Origin: Saccharothrix luteola
Lineage (GTDB): Bacteria > Actinomycetota > Actinomycetes > Mycobacteriales > Pseudonocardiaceae
Assembly (NCBI RefSeq): GCF_020859565.1
Contig: NZ_JAJHUO010000028.1
Coordinates: forward strand, 22,264-86,263
Reading direction: 5' to 3'
Length of the DNA stretch: 64,000 nt
This document shows, one piece after another, positions 33,626 to 42,172 of the stretch (position 1 is its first letter; each line of letters begins with the position of its first letter). The notes below the pieces were generated by a model. The model did no database searches and was not told the DNA's origin. It was given only the letters and a program-made list of their open reading frames with translations. The position numbers were made by a program, and so were the translations under genes.

Positions 33626-34162
33626 GTGCGGGGGGGCCCCCCCCCCCCCCGCCCCCCGCCCCCCCCCCCCCCCCCCCACGCCCCCCAGACCCAAACCCCA
33701 CCCATCTGGCTGACACCGCACGCCCACGAGCGCCTCCGGACCGAACTGGCCGAGCTGAGCCGCCGGGCGGACGACGAGTCGATCGACCAGGACGACCGCG
33801 TCACGATCCGCCGACAGCGGCAGGACCGCATCCGCGAGATCCAGCACCTGCTCGGCGCCGCGGTCGTCGGCGAGGACCCCCCCGACGACGGCATCGCCGA
33901 ACCCGGCATGGTGCTCACCGTGCGGTACGACGACGCCGACGAGCCCGAGACGTTCCTGCTGGGCGCACGTGCCGCCGAGCACGGCGACATCGAGGTCTAC
34001 TCCCCCGACTCGCCCCTGGGCACGGCGCTCACCGGCGCACGTCGCGGCGAACGACGCGCCTACCGCGTCCCGGACGGCAGCACCATCGGCGTCACCCTGC
34101 TCGACGCCGTGCCTTACGGACGCCACCTCGGCGCCGGGCTCGGCACCGCGGGGACCGATTAG
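33626..34162 (+). CDS. GreA/GreB-family elongation factor-like protein (start obscured)
   Basis: From about base 33705 the protein is clear: WLTPHAHERLRTELAELSRR, an N-terminal coiled coil, then GMVLTVRYDDADEPETFLLG, DSPLGTALTGARRGER and a C-terminal Gre domain. It acts on RNA polymerase or is a Rnk-like relative. No ATG, GTG or TTG lies between the homopolymer (33630-33677) and the conserved start; the only upstream start, GTG at 33626, would give an implausible Gly/Pro run. The true start has probably been lost in the tract. Confidence 0.7.
   Translation: MRGGPPPPRPPPPPPPPHAPQTQTPPIWLTPHAHERLRTELAELSRRADDESIDQDDRVTIRRQRQDRIREIQHLLGAAVVGEDPPDDGIAEPGMVLTVRYDDADEPETFLLGARAAEHGDIEVYSPDSPLGTALTGARRGERRAYRVPDGSTIGVTLLDAVPYGRHLGAGLGTAGTD
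33630..33677. repeat. G7 followed by near-pure poly-C tract (suspected artefact)
   Basis: Seven G, then 14 C, G, 6 C, G and 19 C. Nothing else in the window resembles it. It covers the expected ribosome-binding site and start of a Gre-like gene. On the complementary strand it is poly-G, the typical output of two-colour sequencers when signal is lost. A genuine hairpin (GGGGGGG/CCCCCCC) could have caused the failure. Confidence 0.7.
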
Positions 34163-34231
34163 CGATCGCCGCGCTGCCACGTGGTCGGCCGGTCTTGCCC
34201 GTGGTCGGCGAGCGGATCGCGCCGGCCGCGT

Positions 34232-34351
34232 TCACAGCAGGGCGTTGAGCAGCACGGTGAGCAGCACCGACACCAGGATCGACAGGACGAGCATCGTCAG
34301 GCACCCGGCGCGACCGCCGAGGAACTCCACCCGCGTGCCACCGAACCGCAT
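34232..34351 (-). CDS. 39-residue membrane peptide
   Basis: ATG at 34351 encodes MRFGGTRVEFLGGRAGCLTM followed by the single membrane helix LVLSILVSVLLTVLLNALL. The GGTRVEFLGGRAGC start is a pattern I associate with tiny actinobacterial membrane proteins. It lies just downstream of the decarboxylase gene on the same strand (5 bases from its stop), so it may be co-transcribed. Function unknown. Confidence 0.6.
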   Translation of the reverse strand: MRFGGTRVEFLGGRAGCLTMLVLSILVSVLLTVLLNALL

Positions 34352-34356
34352 CGCCG

Positions 34357-36687
34357 CTACTCGGTGACGCAGGAGATCCAGTACTTGCCGCCCTCGTGGT
34401 GCACGCCGTGCGTCTCGCTGGCGAAACCCGGGAACCGCTGGTCGAACGCCTCCAGCAGGCGCAGGTACCGGGGCAGCGGGCCGTCGGGCGAGCCGACGCG
34501 CTCACCGGGCACCAGCACCGGGATCCCGGGCGGCGTGGTGGTGACCTGGGTGGCCACCACGCGGTCGGCCAGGTCGTCCAGGCCGACGAGCTCGGTCTCG
34601 CCGCGGATGAAGCGCTGGTAGGCCTCGGCCGGCGTCATCACCGCCGTGGGCGGCGTGGGGCTGGTGAACGCCTCGTTCAGCAGCTGCACGACCTTGTTGT
34701 CGGCGAGGCTGTGGTGCATCTCGTCGCACAGCTGCGGCAACGTCAGCCGCCCGTACCGCTCGGGGTGCGCCTTCACCAGGTCGGGCAGCACCTCGCCCAG
34801 CGGCGCGTGCTCGTCGTGCAGCTGCTTGAAGTCGGTCAGCGCGTCGAGCAACGTGCCCCACTTGCCCTTGGTGATGCCCATGGAGAACAGCACGAGGAAC
34901 GTGTAGACGTCGGTCTTCTCCACCACGATCCGGCGAGTCTCCAGGTACGCGGTGACGACCCGGGCCGGGATGCCGAACGCCGACACGTCGCCCAGCGCGT
35001 CCACGCCGGGGCAGGTGATCGTCACCTTGACCGGGTCGAGCAGGCAGAAGCCGGGTTCGAGGTCGCGGAAGCCGTGCCACGCGGCGTCGGGCTCCAACGT
35101 CCAGCAGCCCGGTTCGGTGCGCAGCAGCTCGAGCGGCGCCTGGTCGAACGGCACGCGCTCGCCGGTGGCCGGGTCGGCGACCTCGGCCGGCTGCCAGACG
35201 CCGAAGAACCACGGCGGCCGGTCGCCCGCGTCGGCCAGCCGCCTGCCGAGCCGGATCATGGCCTGCCGGAACCGGACCGCCTCGGTGATCGCCTCGGTGG
35301 TCAGCCAGTTCCCGGCCGGGCCGTCCATCATGCCCGCCGCGACGTCGCAGGACGCGATCATCGGGTACAGCGGCGACGTGGTGCCGTGCATCATGTACGT
35401 CTCGTTGAACCGGGACGGGTCGAACGGCGCCTTGCCGCCGGACTTCACGTGGATCATCGCCGACTGGGACAGCGCGGCCAGCAGCTTGTGCGAGGAGTGC
35501 GTGGCGAACACGGTGGGTCGCTGAGCGTCCGGCAGCCCGTCGCCGTCCACCGCCATGCCGTACCGGCGCGCGTAGAGCGGGTTGAACCGGCCGTAGGCGA
35601 ACCACGCCTCGTCGAAGTGCAGGGTCCGGGTCGACGCGCCGAGCAGCTCGTTCACCCGCACGGTGTCGTAGCAGAGCCCGTCGTAGGTGGAGTTCGTGAC
35701 GACCGCGTACGCCGCTTCCCGGGTCACCGCGCCCTCGGCGATCGGCGTGCGGTCGATCTGCGCGCGCACCGCCTCGGCCGTCAGCCGCTCCGGCGGGATG
35801 GGTCCGGTGATCCCGTAGCCGTTGCGCGTGGGCACGAGGTAGACCGGGCGCGCGCCGGTGAGCGTGACGCCGTGGTTGATCGCCTTGTGGCAGTTGCGGT
35901 CCAGCAGGGTGATCTCGTCGTTGGCCACCGCGCTGTGGATGATCATCCGGTTCGACGTGGACGTGCCGTGCAGCACGAAGTAGGTCTCGTCGGCGCCGAA
36001 GATGCGGGCGGCGTTGCGCTCGGCGTCGCCGACCGGGCCGGTGTGCTCGAACAGCGAGCCCAGTTCGCCGACGGACACCGAGATGTCGGTGCGGAACAGC
36101 CGTTCGCCGAAGTAGTCGAAGAACGCCCGCCCGACCGGCGACTTGAGGAACGCGATGCCGCCCGCGTGCGCCGGGGTGTGCCACGAGTACGGGTGCGTGT
36201 CGTCGAACCGGCACAGCTCGCGGAAGAACGGCGGCAGGATGTGGTCGAGGTAGGTGCGCGCGGCGAAGTCGATCCGGCCCGCGATGAAGTCCGGGGTGTC
36301 CTCCAGCAGCCAGATCCAGCCGTTGATCACCTCGGACACCCACAGCGGCGTCTCGTCGCTGTAGTCGCCGGTGGTCAGCAGGAACACGGGCAGCCGGGAG
36401 GAGAACCGGTCCAGCAGCATGCGCAGCACGCCGCCCTCGACGGCCGGGCCCGCGTCCGGTGGCCGGAGCGCGCCGCCGGCCAGCTCCCAGCTCACGACGG
36501 CGGCGGCGAGGTCGGCCTGCGCGGTGATCGCCGAGGCGGCGTCGGTCGCGGAGTGCACGACCATCACGTCGTGCCCGCACTCGCGCAGGTGCGCGCAGAC
36601 CTGCTCGACCTTGGCCGCCGGCACGGTGTTGTCCTCTGCCGCCCGTTCCGTGGCGATGAGGATGGTGGACCCGGTCATGAGGATCAT
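34357..36687 (-). CDS. Orn/Lys/Arg decarboxylase class III (AdiA/LdcI-like)
   Basis: PLP enzyme of 776 residues, the length of large fold-I biodegradative decarboxylases. The N-terminal receiver-like wing domain (~1-135) precedes the catalytic core. The PLP lysine lies in THSSHKLLAALSQ, preceded by HFDEAWFAYGRF. The C-terminal domain ends with CVTE. Such enzymes make agmatine, cadaverine or putrescine from their amino acid and help with acid stress; the substrate cannot be read. ATG at 36687 was taken; an ATG at 36678 is possible. No antiporter gene is adjacent, only a 39-residue membrane peptide. The downstream gene order suggests a short transcript. Confidence 0.88.
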   Translation of the reverse strand: MILMTGSTILIATERAAEDNTVPAAKVEQVCAHLRECGHDVMVVHSATDAASAITAQADLAAAVVSWELAGGALRPPDAGPAVEGGVLRMLLDRFSSRLPVFLLTTGDYSDETPLWVSEVINGWIWLLEDTPDFIAGRIDFAARTYLDHILPPFFRELCRFDDTHPYSWHTPAHAGGIAFLKSPVGRAFFDYFGERLFRTDISVSVGELGSLFEHTGPVGDAERNAARIFGADETYFVLHGTSTSNRMIIHSAVANDEITLLDRNCHKAINHGVTLTGARPVYLVPTRNGYGITGPIPPERLTAEAVRAQIDRTPIAEGAVTREAAYAVVTNSTYDGLCYDTVRVNELLGASTRTLHFDEAWFAYGRFNPLYARRYGMAVDGDGLPDAQRPTVFATHSSHKLLAALSQSAMIHVKSGGKAPFDPSRFNETYMMHGTTSPLYPMIASCDVAAGMMDGPAGNWLTTEAITEAVRFRQAMIRLGRRLADAGDRPPWFFGVWQPAEVADPATGERVPFDQAPLELLRTEPGCWTLEPDAAWHGFRDLEPGFCLLDPVKVTITCPGVDALGDVSAFGIPARVVTAYLETRRIVVEKTDVYTFLVLFSMGITKGKWGTLLDALTDFKQLHDEHAPLGEVLPDLVKAHPERYGRLTLPQLCDEMHHSLADNKVVQLLNEAFTSPTPPTAVMTPAEAYQRFIRGETELVGLDDLADRVVATQVTTTPPGIPVLVPGERVGSPDGPLPRYLRLLEAFDQRFPGFASETHGVHHEGGKYWISCVTE

Positions 36688-36800
36688 CAGCTCTCTACGC
36701 GCGAGGGGATGTGCCGAGCGTAGGAAGCGGCGGGACGGGGCGGCGGCTCCATCACCGGAATGTGGCCCAGCCTCACCCGACCGTGGGAGAAGCGCTTCGC

Positions 36801-37343
36801 TCAGTCAAGCGGGTAGTCCATCTCGACCCCGGCCAACGTCACACCATCGGGGAGCGGAACCCGAGTGCGCTTCACCTCCCGGAACCCGAACGACCGGTAC
36901 AGCGGCACGCCGGGCAGCGTGGCCATCAGCACCAGCGACCGGAAGCCGGCGGCACGGGCGTCCCGCGCGCAGGCGGCGAGTGTCTCGCGGCCCAGACCCC
37001 GGCGGGTCCAGTCGGCGCGGACGAACATCGCCCGCACGCGGGCCGGCTCGGTGGCCGGGTCGAGCAGGCGGCCGTCGTCGGGCCGGTCGCCCGACCCGGT
37101 GTAGAGCTTGTCCCGCTTGCTCCACCCGCCGCAGGCCACGACCTCCCCCGCCACCTCGTGCACGAAGTAGGTGCCGTCGTCGATCAGCACCACGTCGGGT
37201 TCGGTGAGGTAGCGGGCCGCACTGGCGGTCTCGCGCTCGTCGTGGAAGTGCGGGAACAGCTCCAGCACCGACCGGCGCATGAGCGCGGCGATCCCCGGCA
37301 CGTCCGACCGCACCGCAGCGCGCTGCACGGGCGACTCCCCCAC
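36801..37343 (-). CDS. GNAT-family N-acetyltransferase
   Basis: A 180-residue acetyltransferase. The acetyl-CoA motif is in VRADWTRRGLGRETLAACA (R-x-x-G-x-G type) and FRSLVLMATLPGVPLYRSFG follows, ending VEMDYPLD. GTG at 37343 follows GGAGGG with ideal spacing, so it was preferred to the ATG at 37373. The substrate is unknown. It lies upstream of the decarboxylase gene on the same strand with a 113-base gap; polyamine acetylation is tempting but unsupported. Confidence 0.82.
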   Translation of the reverse strand: MGESPVQRAAVRSDVPGIAALMRRSVLELFPHFHDERETASAARYLTEPDVVLIDDGTYFVHEVAGEVVACGGWSKRDKLYTGSGDRPDDGRLLDPATEPARVRAMFVRADWTRRGLGRETLAACARDARAAGFRSLVLMATLPGVPLYRSFGFREVKRTRVPLPDGVTLAGVEMDYPLD

Positions 37344-37395
37344 GCGTTCCCTCCCACCGTCGGGGACGATCATCCCACCCGTCGACGGCCGGGGT

Positions 37396-37527
37396 TCAGG
37401 TGAGGAGGATGCCGCCGAGCGTCTGCCGGTTGCCCGGGATGTCCGGCGGCAGGGCCGGGAACACCACCGCGACGAGCGGCGCGAGCCACAACCCGACCGT
37501 CCGGCGACCGGACGGACCCGACGGTCC
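37396..37527 (-). pseudogene. Possible remnant of a membrane transporter N-terminus
   Basis: One open minus-strand stretch reads RRTVGLWLAPLVAVVFPALP then PDIPGNRQTLGGILLT and a stop. The pattern resembles the first membrane helix of SLC13/DASS-type anion transporters. There is no start codon after the upstream in-frame stop except a TTG in the helix. The hairpin CCGTCCGG-CGA-CCGGACGG (37497-37515) lies within it and may end transcription of the upstream DUF6292 gene. Confidence 0.25.
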
Positions 37528-37538
37528 TCAGTGGACGG

Positions 37539-37970
37539 TCAGGTCAGGCGCGGCGCCGGCACGAGCGCGGCGGTCGTGTACGGCACCAGCCTGCGGAGCA
37601 GGTCGTCGGGCGCGCCGTGCGGTTCCCCGGCTCGCGGCAGGGGCATCCGTTCGCCGCGCAACAGGCCCCGGACCCAGTGGGCGACCGCTCTCGGCGGCGG
37701 CACGACGTCCGGGCCGAACCTCGCCTGCACGATGACGTCCTCGCCGCTGTGCGTCTCCACCGCGGCCGACCACCCGTTCTCCTCGTCCCAGAGCAGCGCC
37801 ACGTCCCGGTCGGGGAACCCGGGCAGCCTGCCGTCCAGCGCCAAGTACGCGCCGGCGGGCCGTTCCGCCTGCACGTACGAGCACTCGCCGGTGAGCCCCA
37901 GTTCCTCGGTGACCAGCCGGACGTAACCCCGCAGGCCCCATGTCAACGCGTCGTCGAAATCCAGTTCCAT
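37539..37970 (-). CDS. DUF6292-family protein
   Basis: A 143-residue protein of the actinobacterial DUF6292 type, recognisable by DALTWGLRGYVRLVTEELGL near the start and by VALLWDEENGWSAAVETHSG in the middle. Cytosolic, with no known function. In other genomes these genes occur near regulators and in conjugative-element contexts. It is divergent from the histidine kinase gene, with 136 bases between starts. Confidence 0.75.
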   Translation of the reverse strand: MELDFDDALTWGLRGYVRLVTEELGLTGECSYVQAERPAGAYLALDGRLPGFPDRDVALLWDEENGWSAAVETHSGEDVIVQARFGPDVVPPPRAVAHWVRGLLRGERMPLPRAGEPHGAPDDLLRRLVPYTTAALVPAPRLT

Positions 37971-38106
37971 CGCGCATCGCCGCCTTCTCCCCGATTACCC
38001 CGGGTGTCGACGCGCCGACTGTTTGACGCGGTGAGGGGCTACCCCGACCGGGTGGGAGGTGAACCCGCGAACGGGTACTGTTTCGATCAAGAGGGCCGGG
38101 TTGACC

Positions 38107-39234
38107 ATGGCGTTCGGGGTCGAGCACAGTGGTCGCGTGCAAAGGGCGTTGAGCATCCTGACCGTGCTCGCGTACGTGACGCTGCCGCTCGGGTCGGAGA
38201 GCTTCGAGCAGCTGCTCGTGCCGACGCTGCTCGTCGGGCTGGTCTACGGCGCGCTGGCCGTCTTCGGCTTCCCGTTCGCTCAACGGCGGCGCGGGGTGTT
38301 CGCGGCGGCGTACGTCCTCGTGCAGTTGCCGTTGGGTTTCGTGCTGTTCGCCCTGTCCGGCGCGGCGATCGGGGCGGTGCTGCTGCTGGTGGTGCTGGTC
38401 GCGCAGAGCGTGCTGCTGCTGCCGCTGCCGGCCGCCGCCGCGGTGGCCGCGGTCATCCCGTTGATCCACGTGGAGATGGAGTGGCCCGCCGGGCTGCGTG
38501 AAGGCCTCGGCACGTTGGCCGTCACCGCGTTCACGGTCGTCATCACCGAGTTGCTGGTGCGGGAGCAGCGCGCCCGCGCGGAACTGGCGGTGGCCAACGA
38601 GCGGCTGCGCGGGTACGCCGCCCAGGCCGAGCAGCTCGCGACCACGCAGGAGCGCAACCGGGTCGCCCGCGACATCCACGACGGGCTGGGCCACCACCTG
38701 ACCGTCGTCCAGATGCTCCTGCAGGCGGCACGGGCGGTGATCGGCACCGCCGAGCCCGAGCGGCTCGACGCGATGCTGGCCAAGGCGCAGGACCAGTCGA
38801 AGCAGGCGCTGGCCGAGGTGCGCCGCTCGGTCGCGGCGCTGCGCGAACCCCGCTCCGAGCCGCTGGTGGACGCGTTGCGCGCGTTGGCGTCCGAGACCAC
38901 CGAGGCGGGTGTGCCGACCGGGTTCGAGGTGCGCGGCGCGGCCCGCGCCGGCCGCGCGGAGGTCGACGAGTCGTTGTTCCGGGCCGCCCAGGAGGGGTTG
39001 ACCAACGTCCGCAAGCACGCCGCCGCGACCGCCGCGACGGTCGTGCTCGACTACGAGCGCGAGGACCTGGTCCGGTTGGAGGTGCGCGACGACGGCCGCG
39101 GCGTCATCGACCGGTCCGGCGACGGGTTCGGCCTGGTCGGGCTCGAGGAACGGGTGGCCGGGCTCGGCGGCCGGGTGTCGGTGGACTCGGCCGAAGGCAA
39201 GGGCGTGACGCTGACCGTCGAGGTGCCGGCATGA
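38107..39234 (+). CDS. Two-component sensor histidine kinase (NarL type)
   Basis: Membrane kinase of 375 residues. Four to five membrane helices fill residues ~12-150. The HisKA_3 box is QERNRVARDIHDGLGHHLTV with the phosphorylated His191. The ATPase domain has the N-box RAAQEGLTNVRKHA and DDGRGVIDRSGDGFGLVGLE. The membrane part has no large outer loop, so it may sense a membrane-borne signal. ATG at 38107 was chosen; a GTG at 38059 with GGGAGG is an alternative. The stop overlaps the response-regulator start (ATGA), so they are an operon. Confidence 0.9.
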   Translation: MAFGVEHSGRVQRALSILTVLAYVTLPLGSESFEQLLVPTLLVGLVYGALAVFGFPFAQRRRGVFAAAYVLVQLPLGFVLFALSGAAIGAVLLLVVLVAQSVLLLPLPAAAAVAAVIPLIHVEMEWPAGLREGLGTLAVTAFTVVITELLVREQRARAELAVANERLRGYAAQAEQLATTQERNRVARDIHDGLGHHLTVVQMLLQAARAVIGTAEPERLDAMLAKAQDQSKQALAEVRRSVAALREPRSEPLVDALRALASETTEAGVPTGFEVRGAARAGRAEVDESLFRAAQEGLTNVRKHAAATAATVVLDYEREDLVRLEVRDDGRGVIDRSGDGFGLVGLEERVAGLGGRVSVDSAEGKGVTLTVEVPA

Positions 39235-39893
39235 CCGCGCCGGACCAGCCCGTCCGCGTCCTGATCGTGGACGACCAGGCCCTGTTCCGGGAGGCGCTGG
39301 CGACGTTGCTCGAGGTGCAGCCGGAGATCGAGGTGGTCGGCGAGGCGGGCGACGGCGAGCAGGCCGTGCGGCGGTGCGCCGAGCTGCGGCCCGACGTGGT
39401 GCTGATGGACCTGCGGATGCCGGTGCTGGACGGCATCGCGGCCACGAACCGGCTGCGGGTGGAGCAGCCCGGCGTGCGGGTGCTGGCGCTGACCACGTTC
39501 GACGACGACGCGGACGTGTTCGCGGCGTTGCGCGCCGGAGCGCTCGGCTACCTGCTCAAGGACGTCTCGTCGGCCCGACTGGTCGAAGCCCTCGTCGCGG
39601 CGCGGCGCGGCGAATCGGTGCTGCAACCGTCCGTGGCGGCGAAGCTCGTGGCCCGGGTGGCGCAACTGCCGCACGAGGACGCGCCGCCCCGGCAGCCGCC
39701 CGTGCCGCTCTCCGAACGCGAGCTCGACGTCGTCCGGCTGCTCGCCGAGGGCCGCAGCAACCGCGAGATCGCAGGCCGCCTCTTCCTGGCCGAGGGCACG
39801 GTGAAGAACCTCGTCACCGGCGTGCTGACCAAGCTCCAGGTGCGCGACCGCACACAGGCCGCCCTGCGGGCGCGCGAACTCGGGCTCTGCTGA
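39231..39893 (+). CDS. NarL/LuxR-type response regulator
   Basis: A 220-residue partner of the upstream kinase. The receiver domain has the acidic pair Asp14-Asp15 (LIVDDQ), the phosphorylated Asp60 (VVLMDLRMP) and the conserved Lys in LLKDVS. The C-terminal LuxR helix-turn-helix is LSERELDVVRLLAEGRSNRE then IAGRLFLAEGTVKNLVTGVL. The gene overlaps the kinase gene by 4 bases. The two genes downstream (membrane protein and DJ-1-like protein), on the same strand, are the nearest candidate targets. Confidence 0.92.
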   Translation: MTAPDQPVRVLIVDDQALFREALATLLEVQPEIEVVGEAGDGEQAVRRCAELRPDVVLMDLRMPVLDGIAATNRLRVEQPGVRVLALTTFDDDADVFAALRAGALGYLLKDVSSARLVEALVAARRGESVLQPSVAAKLVARVAQLPHEDAPPRQPPVPLSERELDVVRLLAEGRSNREIAGRLFLAEGTVKNLVTGVLTKLQVRDRTQAALRARELGLC

Positions 39894-39992
39894 GGTCATG
39901 TGACCTCACGCATGACCTTCGGCACCTGACCGCGCTCCCCCGCGGCCGGAGGATCTCCGTTGCGCACAGGCAATCGCAACGGAGGAGCTGTC

Positions 39993-40403
39993 ATGAGTCC
40001 GGAACAGACGATCAAGGGTCGGAGGGCCGAGCGGACCGGTGCCGTCCTGCGCTTCGCCCGGCACGCGCTGGAGATGGCCGTCGCCATGGTGGTGGGCATG
40101 GTGGCGTTGGAACCGGTCTGGTCGTTCGCCTGGCCGGGCCTGGCCGACAACGTGACCGCGCACGTGCTCGTGATGGCGACCGACATGTCCCTTGGCATGG
40201 CGCTGTGGATGCGGATCCGCCGGCACGGGTGGGCGGGCATCGTCGAGATGTCGGCCGCGATGTACGTGCCGTACGTCGTGCTGCTGCCGTTCCACTGGGC
40301 CGACGCCCTGTCCGGGTCGGCGCTGATGACCGCCGGTCACGTGCTGATGGTCCCGGCCATGCTGGTCGCGATGCTGCGCCGCCGCCACGACTACGGGTGC
40401 TGA
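39993..40403 (+). CDS. Small four-helix membrane protein
   Basis: A 136-residue membrane protein with four helices: ALEMAVAMVVGMVALEPVW, NVTAHVLVMATDMSLGMALW, IVEMSAAMYVPYVVLLPFHW and MTAGHVLMVPAMLVAMLRRR. Met and His residues are frequent within helices, which could bind metal. ATG at 39993 follows GGAGGAG. It is followed 6 bases later by the DJ-1-like gene, so the pair forms an operon. Function unknown. Confidence 0.65.
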   Translation: MSPEQTIKGRRAERTGAVLRFARHALEMAVAMVVGMVALEPVWSFAWPGLADNVTAHVLVMATDMSLGMALWMRIRRHGWAGIVEMSAAMYVPYVVLLPFHWADALSGSALMTAGHVLMVPAMLVAMLRRRHDYGC

Positions 40404-40409
40404 ACGGCG

Positions 40410-41807
40410 ATGCGCACCGTCACACGCGCTTTGGCGGTCCTGCTCGCCGCCCTCGCCCTGCCGACCGCTTTCGGCGCGCCGACCGTCCGCGCCGCGTTCG
40501 ACGACCTGAACGCGCCCCGTGCGGACGGCGCCGCGCCACCGCCCGCACGGGTGGCGCACGACCCGGCCAAGCCGACCGCCGTCGTCGTGGTCGGCGACCG
40601 CGGCGCCGTCGTGTCCGACACCCTCGCCCCGTACGAGGTCCTGGCCACGACCGGCGCGTTCAACGTCTACGCGGTCGCGCCCTCCGGCCGCCCGGCGCCG
40701 CTGACCGGCGGCCTCGACCTGGTACCCGACCTGACCTTCGCCGGGTTGGCCGACCTGCTCGGGGACGACGCGGCGGACGTGGTGGTCGTGCCCGCGATGC
40801 CGGACCTCGGCGAGAGCACGGCGAAGCCGGTCACGGACTGGGTGAAGGGGCAGGCGGCCGGCGGCGCGCTGCTGCTCGGCGTGTGCAACGGATCCGGGGT
40901 CCTCGCCTCGGCGGGCCTGCTCGACGGCCGTGACGCCACCGCGCACTGGCTGCGCCTCGACGCGTTCGAGGAGGACTACCCGGCCGTCGGCTGGGCCCGC
41001 GGCACGCGGTACGTGGACGACGGCGACGTGATCACCACAGCCGGGATCCTGTCCGGTGTCGACGGCACGCTGCGCGTGGTCGAGCGGTTGGTCGGCCCGG
41101 ACGCCGCGGCCGAAGCGGCGCAGGCGACCGGCTGGCGGCACTACCGCCGGGGCGTCCCGGCCTCGATGACGCAGGCGGACGTGCGACCGGCCGACGCCGT
41201 CGTGGGGTTCAACACTGCGTTCGGCTGGGACCGCGACCGGACCGGTGTGCTGCTCACCGACGGCGTCGGCGAGATCGAGTTGGCGTCGGTCTTCGACACC
41301 TACGGCCAGTCGTTGGCCGTCCGCACGGTGGCCGTCGCGCCCGGTGTCGAGCCGGTGCGCTCGCGGCACGGGCTGACGTTCGCGCCGAGGGCGGACCCGA
41401 CCGCCGCCGCCGACCTGGACCGCCTGGTCGTGCCGGGCGCGGGAGCCGCGCGACGGCGGGCGGCGGACCCGTACGCCGAGCTGGAGCCGGTCTACCTGCA
41501 CCAGGAGGGCGGTTTCCCGTTCGACGGCGTGCTGCGCGACCTCGCGCGCACCACCGACGTGGCCACGGCGACGTGGACGGCGAGGGTGCTGGAGTACCCG
41601 ACCGACCACCTCGCGCTCAGCGGGTCGGCCTGGCCGTGGACGAGGACGCTGCGGCCGTTCGGGCTGGCGTTCCTCGGCGTCCTCGCGGCGCTCGGCCTGC
41701 TCCGGTGGGCGCGGGTGCGGCGAGCGGTCAGGTCGACACCAGCCGCACCGCCGCGACCGCCTCGTCCACGGACGCGTGCAGCGGCAGCGCCCCGTCCACC
41801 TGGCTGA
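40410..41807 (+). CDS. Membrane-anchored DJ-1/PfpI-family protein
   Basis: A 465-residue protein with an N-terminal signal or anchor (RALAVLLAALALPTAFGAP) and a C-terminal membrane helix (FGLAFLGVLAALGLLRW). The first DJ-1 domain (~55-215) has the nucleophile elbow LLLGVCNGSGVLASAG. A second, more divergent DJ-1-like domain (~240-345) reads GVLLTDGVGEIELASVFDTY. It resembles GlxA-type amidotransferase-like regulators without their DNA-binding part. Its last 80 bases overlap the convergent STAS gene, which is unusual. Function unknown; chaperone, glyoxalase or amidase activity is possible. Confidence 0.75.
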   Translation: MRTVTRALAVLLAALALPTAFGAPTVRAAFDDLNAPRADGAAPPPARVAHDPAKPTAVVVVGDRGAVVSDTLAPYEVLATTGAFNVYAVAPSGRPAPLTGGLDLVPDLTFAGLADLLGDDAADVVVVPAMPDLGESTAKPVTDWVKGQAAGGALLLGVCNGSGVLASAGLLDGRDATAHWLRLDAFEEDYPAVGWARGTRYVDDGDVITTAGILSGVDGTLRVVERLVGPDAAAEAAQATGWRHYRRGVPASMTQADVRPADAVVGFNTAFGWDRDRTGVLLTDGVGEIELASVFDTYGQSLAVRTVAVAPGVEPVRSRHGLTFAPRADPTAAADLDRLVVPGAGAARRRAADPYAELEPVYLHQEGGFPFDGVLRDLARTTDVATATWTARVLEYPTDHLALSGSAWPWTRTLRPFGLAFLGVLAALGLLRWARVRRAVRSTPAAPPRPPRPRTRAAAAPRPPG

Positions 41808-42093
41808 TCTGCAACGGCCGCAGCACGGCCCGGGTGTTCGCGACCACGGCGAACGGGACGCGCAGCCGGTCCGCCCGGTGGTGGCAGTTGACCAGCATCG
41901 CGATGCCGACCGAGCCCATGAACTCGACCTCGCCCAGGTCGAGCACCACCCCCGGCGGGCGCGACTCGAACACGACGTCGAGCTCGGCCACGACCGGCTG
42001 GTGCGTGGCGGCGTCGAGCGCGCCGGACACGCTCACCAGCAGGATGCCGCGGTCCAGTTCGGTGGTGGACAGGTGGTGGGCGGGCTCGGCCAT
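41728..42093 (-). CDS. STAS-domain anti-sigma factor antagonist
   Basis: A 121-residue single STAS domain. The phosphoacceptor segment is VEFMGSVGIAMLVN with Ser61. The N-terminus (ELDRGILLVSVSGALDAATH) is typical. Such proteins free a sigma factor by binding its RsbW-type anti-sigma kinase. ATG at 42093 follows GAGGAG. It lies 79 bases downstream of the sigma-70 gene on the same strand and is probably co-transcribed. A GGGTAG -10-like sequence upstream is weak. The 3' end overlaps the convergent DJ-1-like gene by 80 bases. Confidence 0.85.
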   Translation of the reverse strand: MAEPAHHLSTTELDRGILLVSVSGALDAATHQPVVAELDVVFESRPPGVVLDLGEVEFMGSVGIAMLVNCHHRADRLRVPFAVVANTRAVLRPLQISQVDGALPLHASVDEAVAAVRLVST

Positions 42094-42172
42094 GGCGGAA
42101 GCTCCTCGCGATCGGAGACCACGAGCCTGCTACCCCCGGGCGCGGGCCGCAAAAGCTGGCCCGCGGGCCTGC

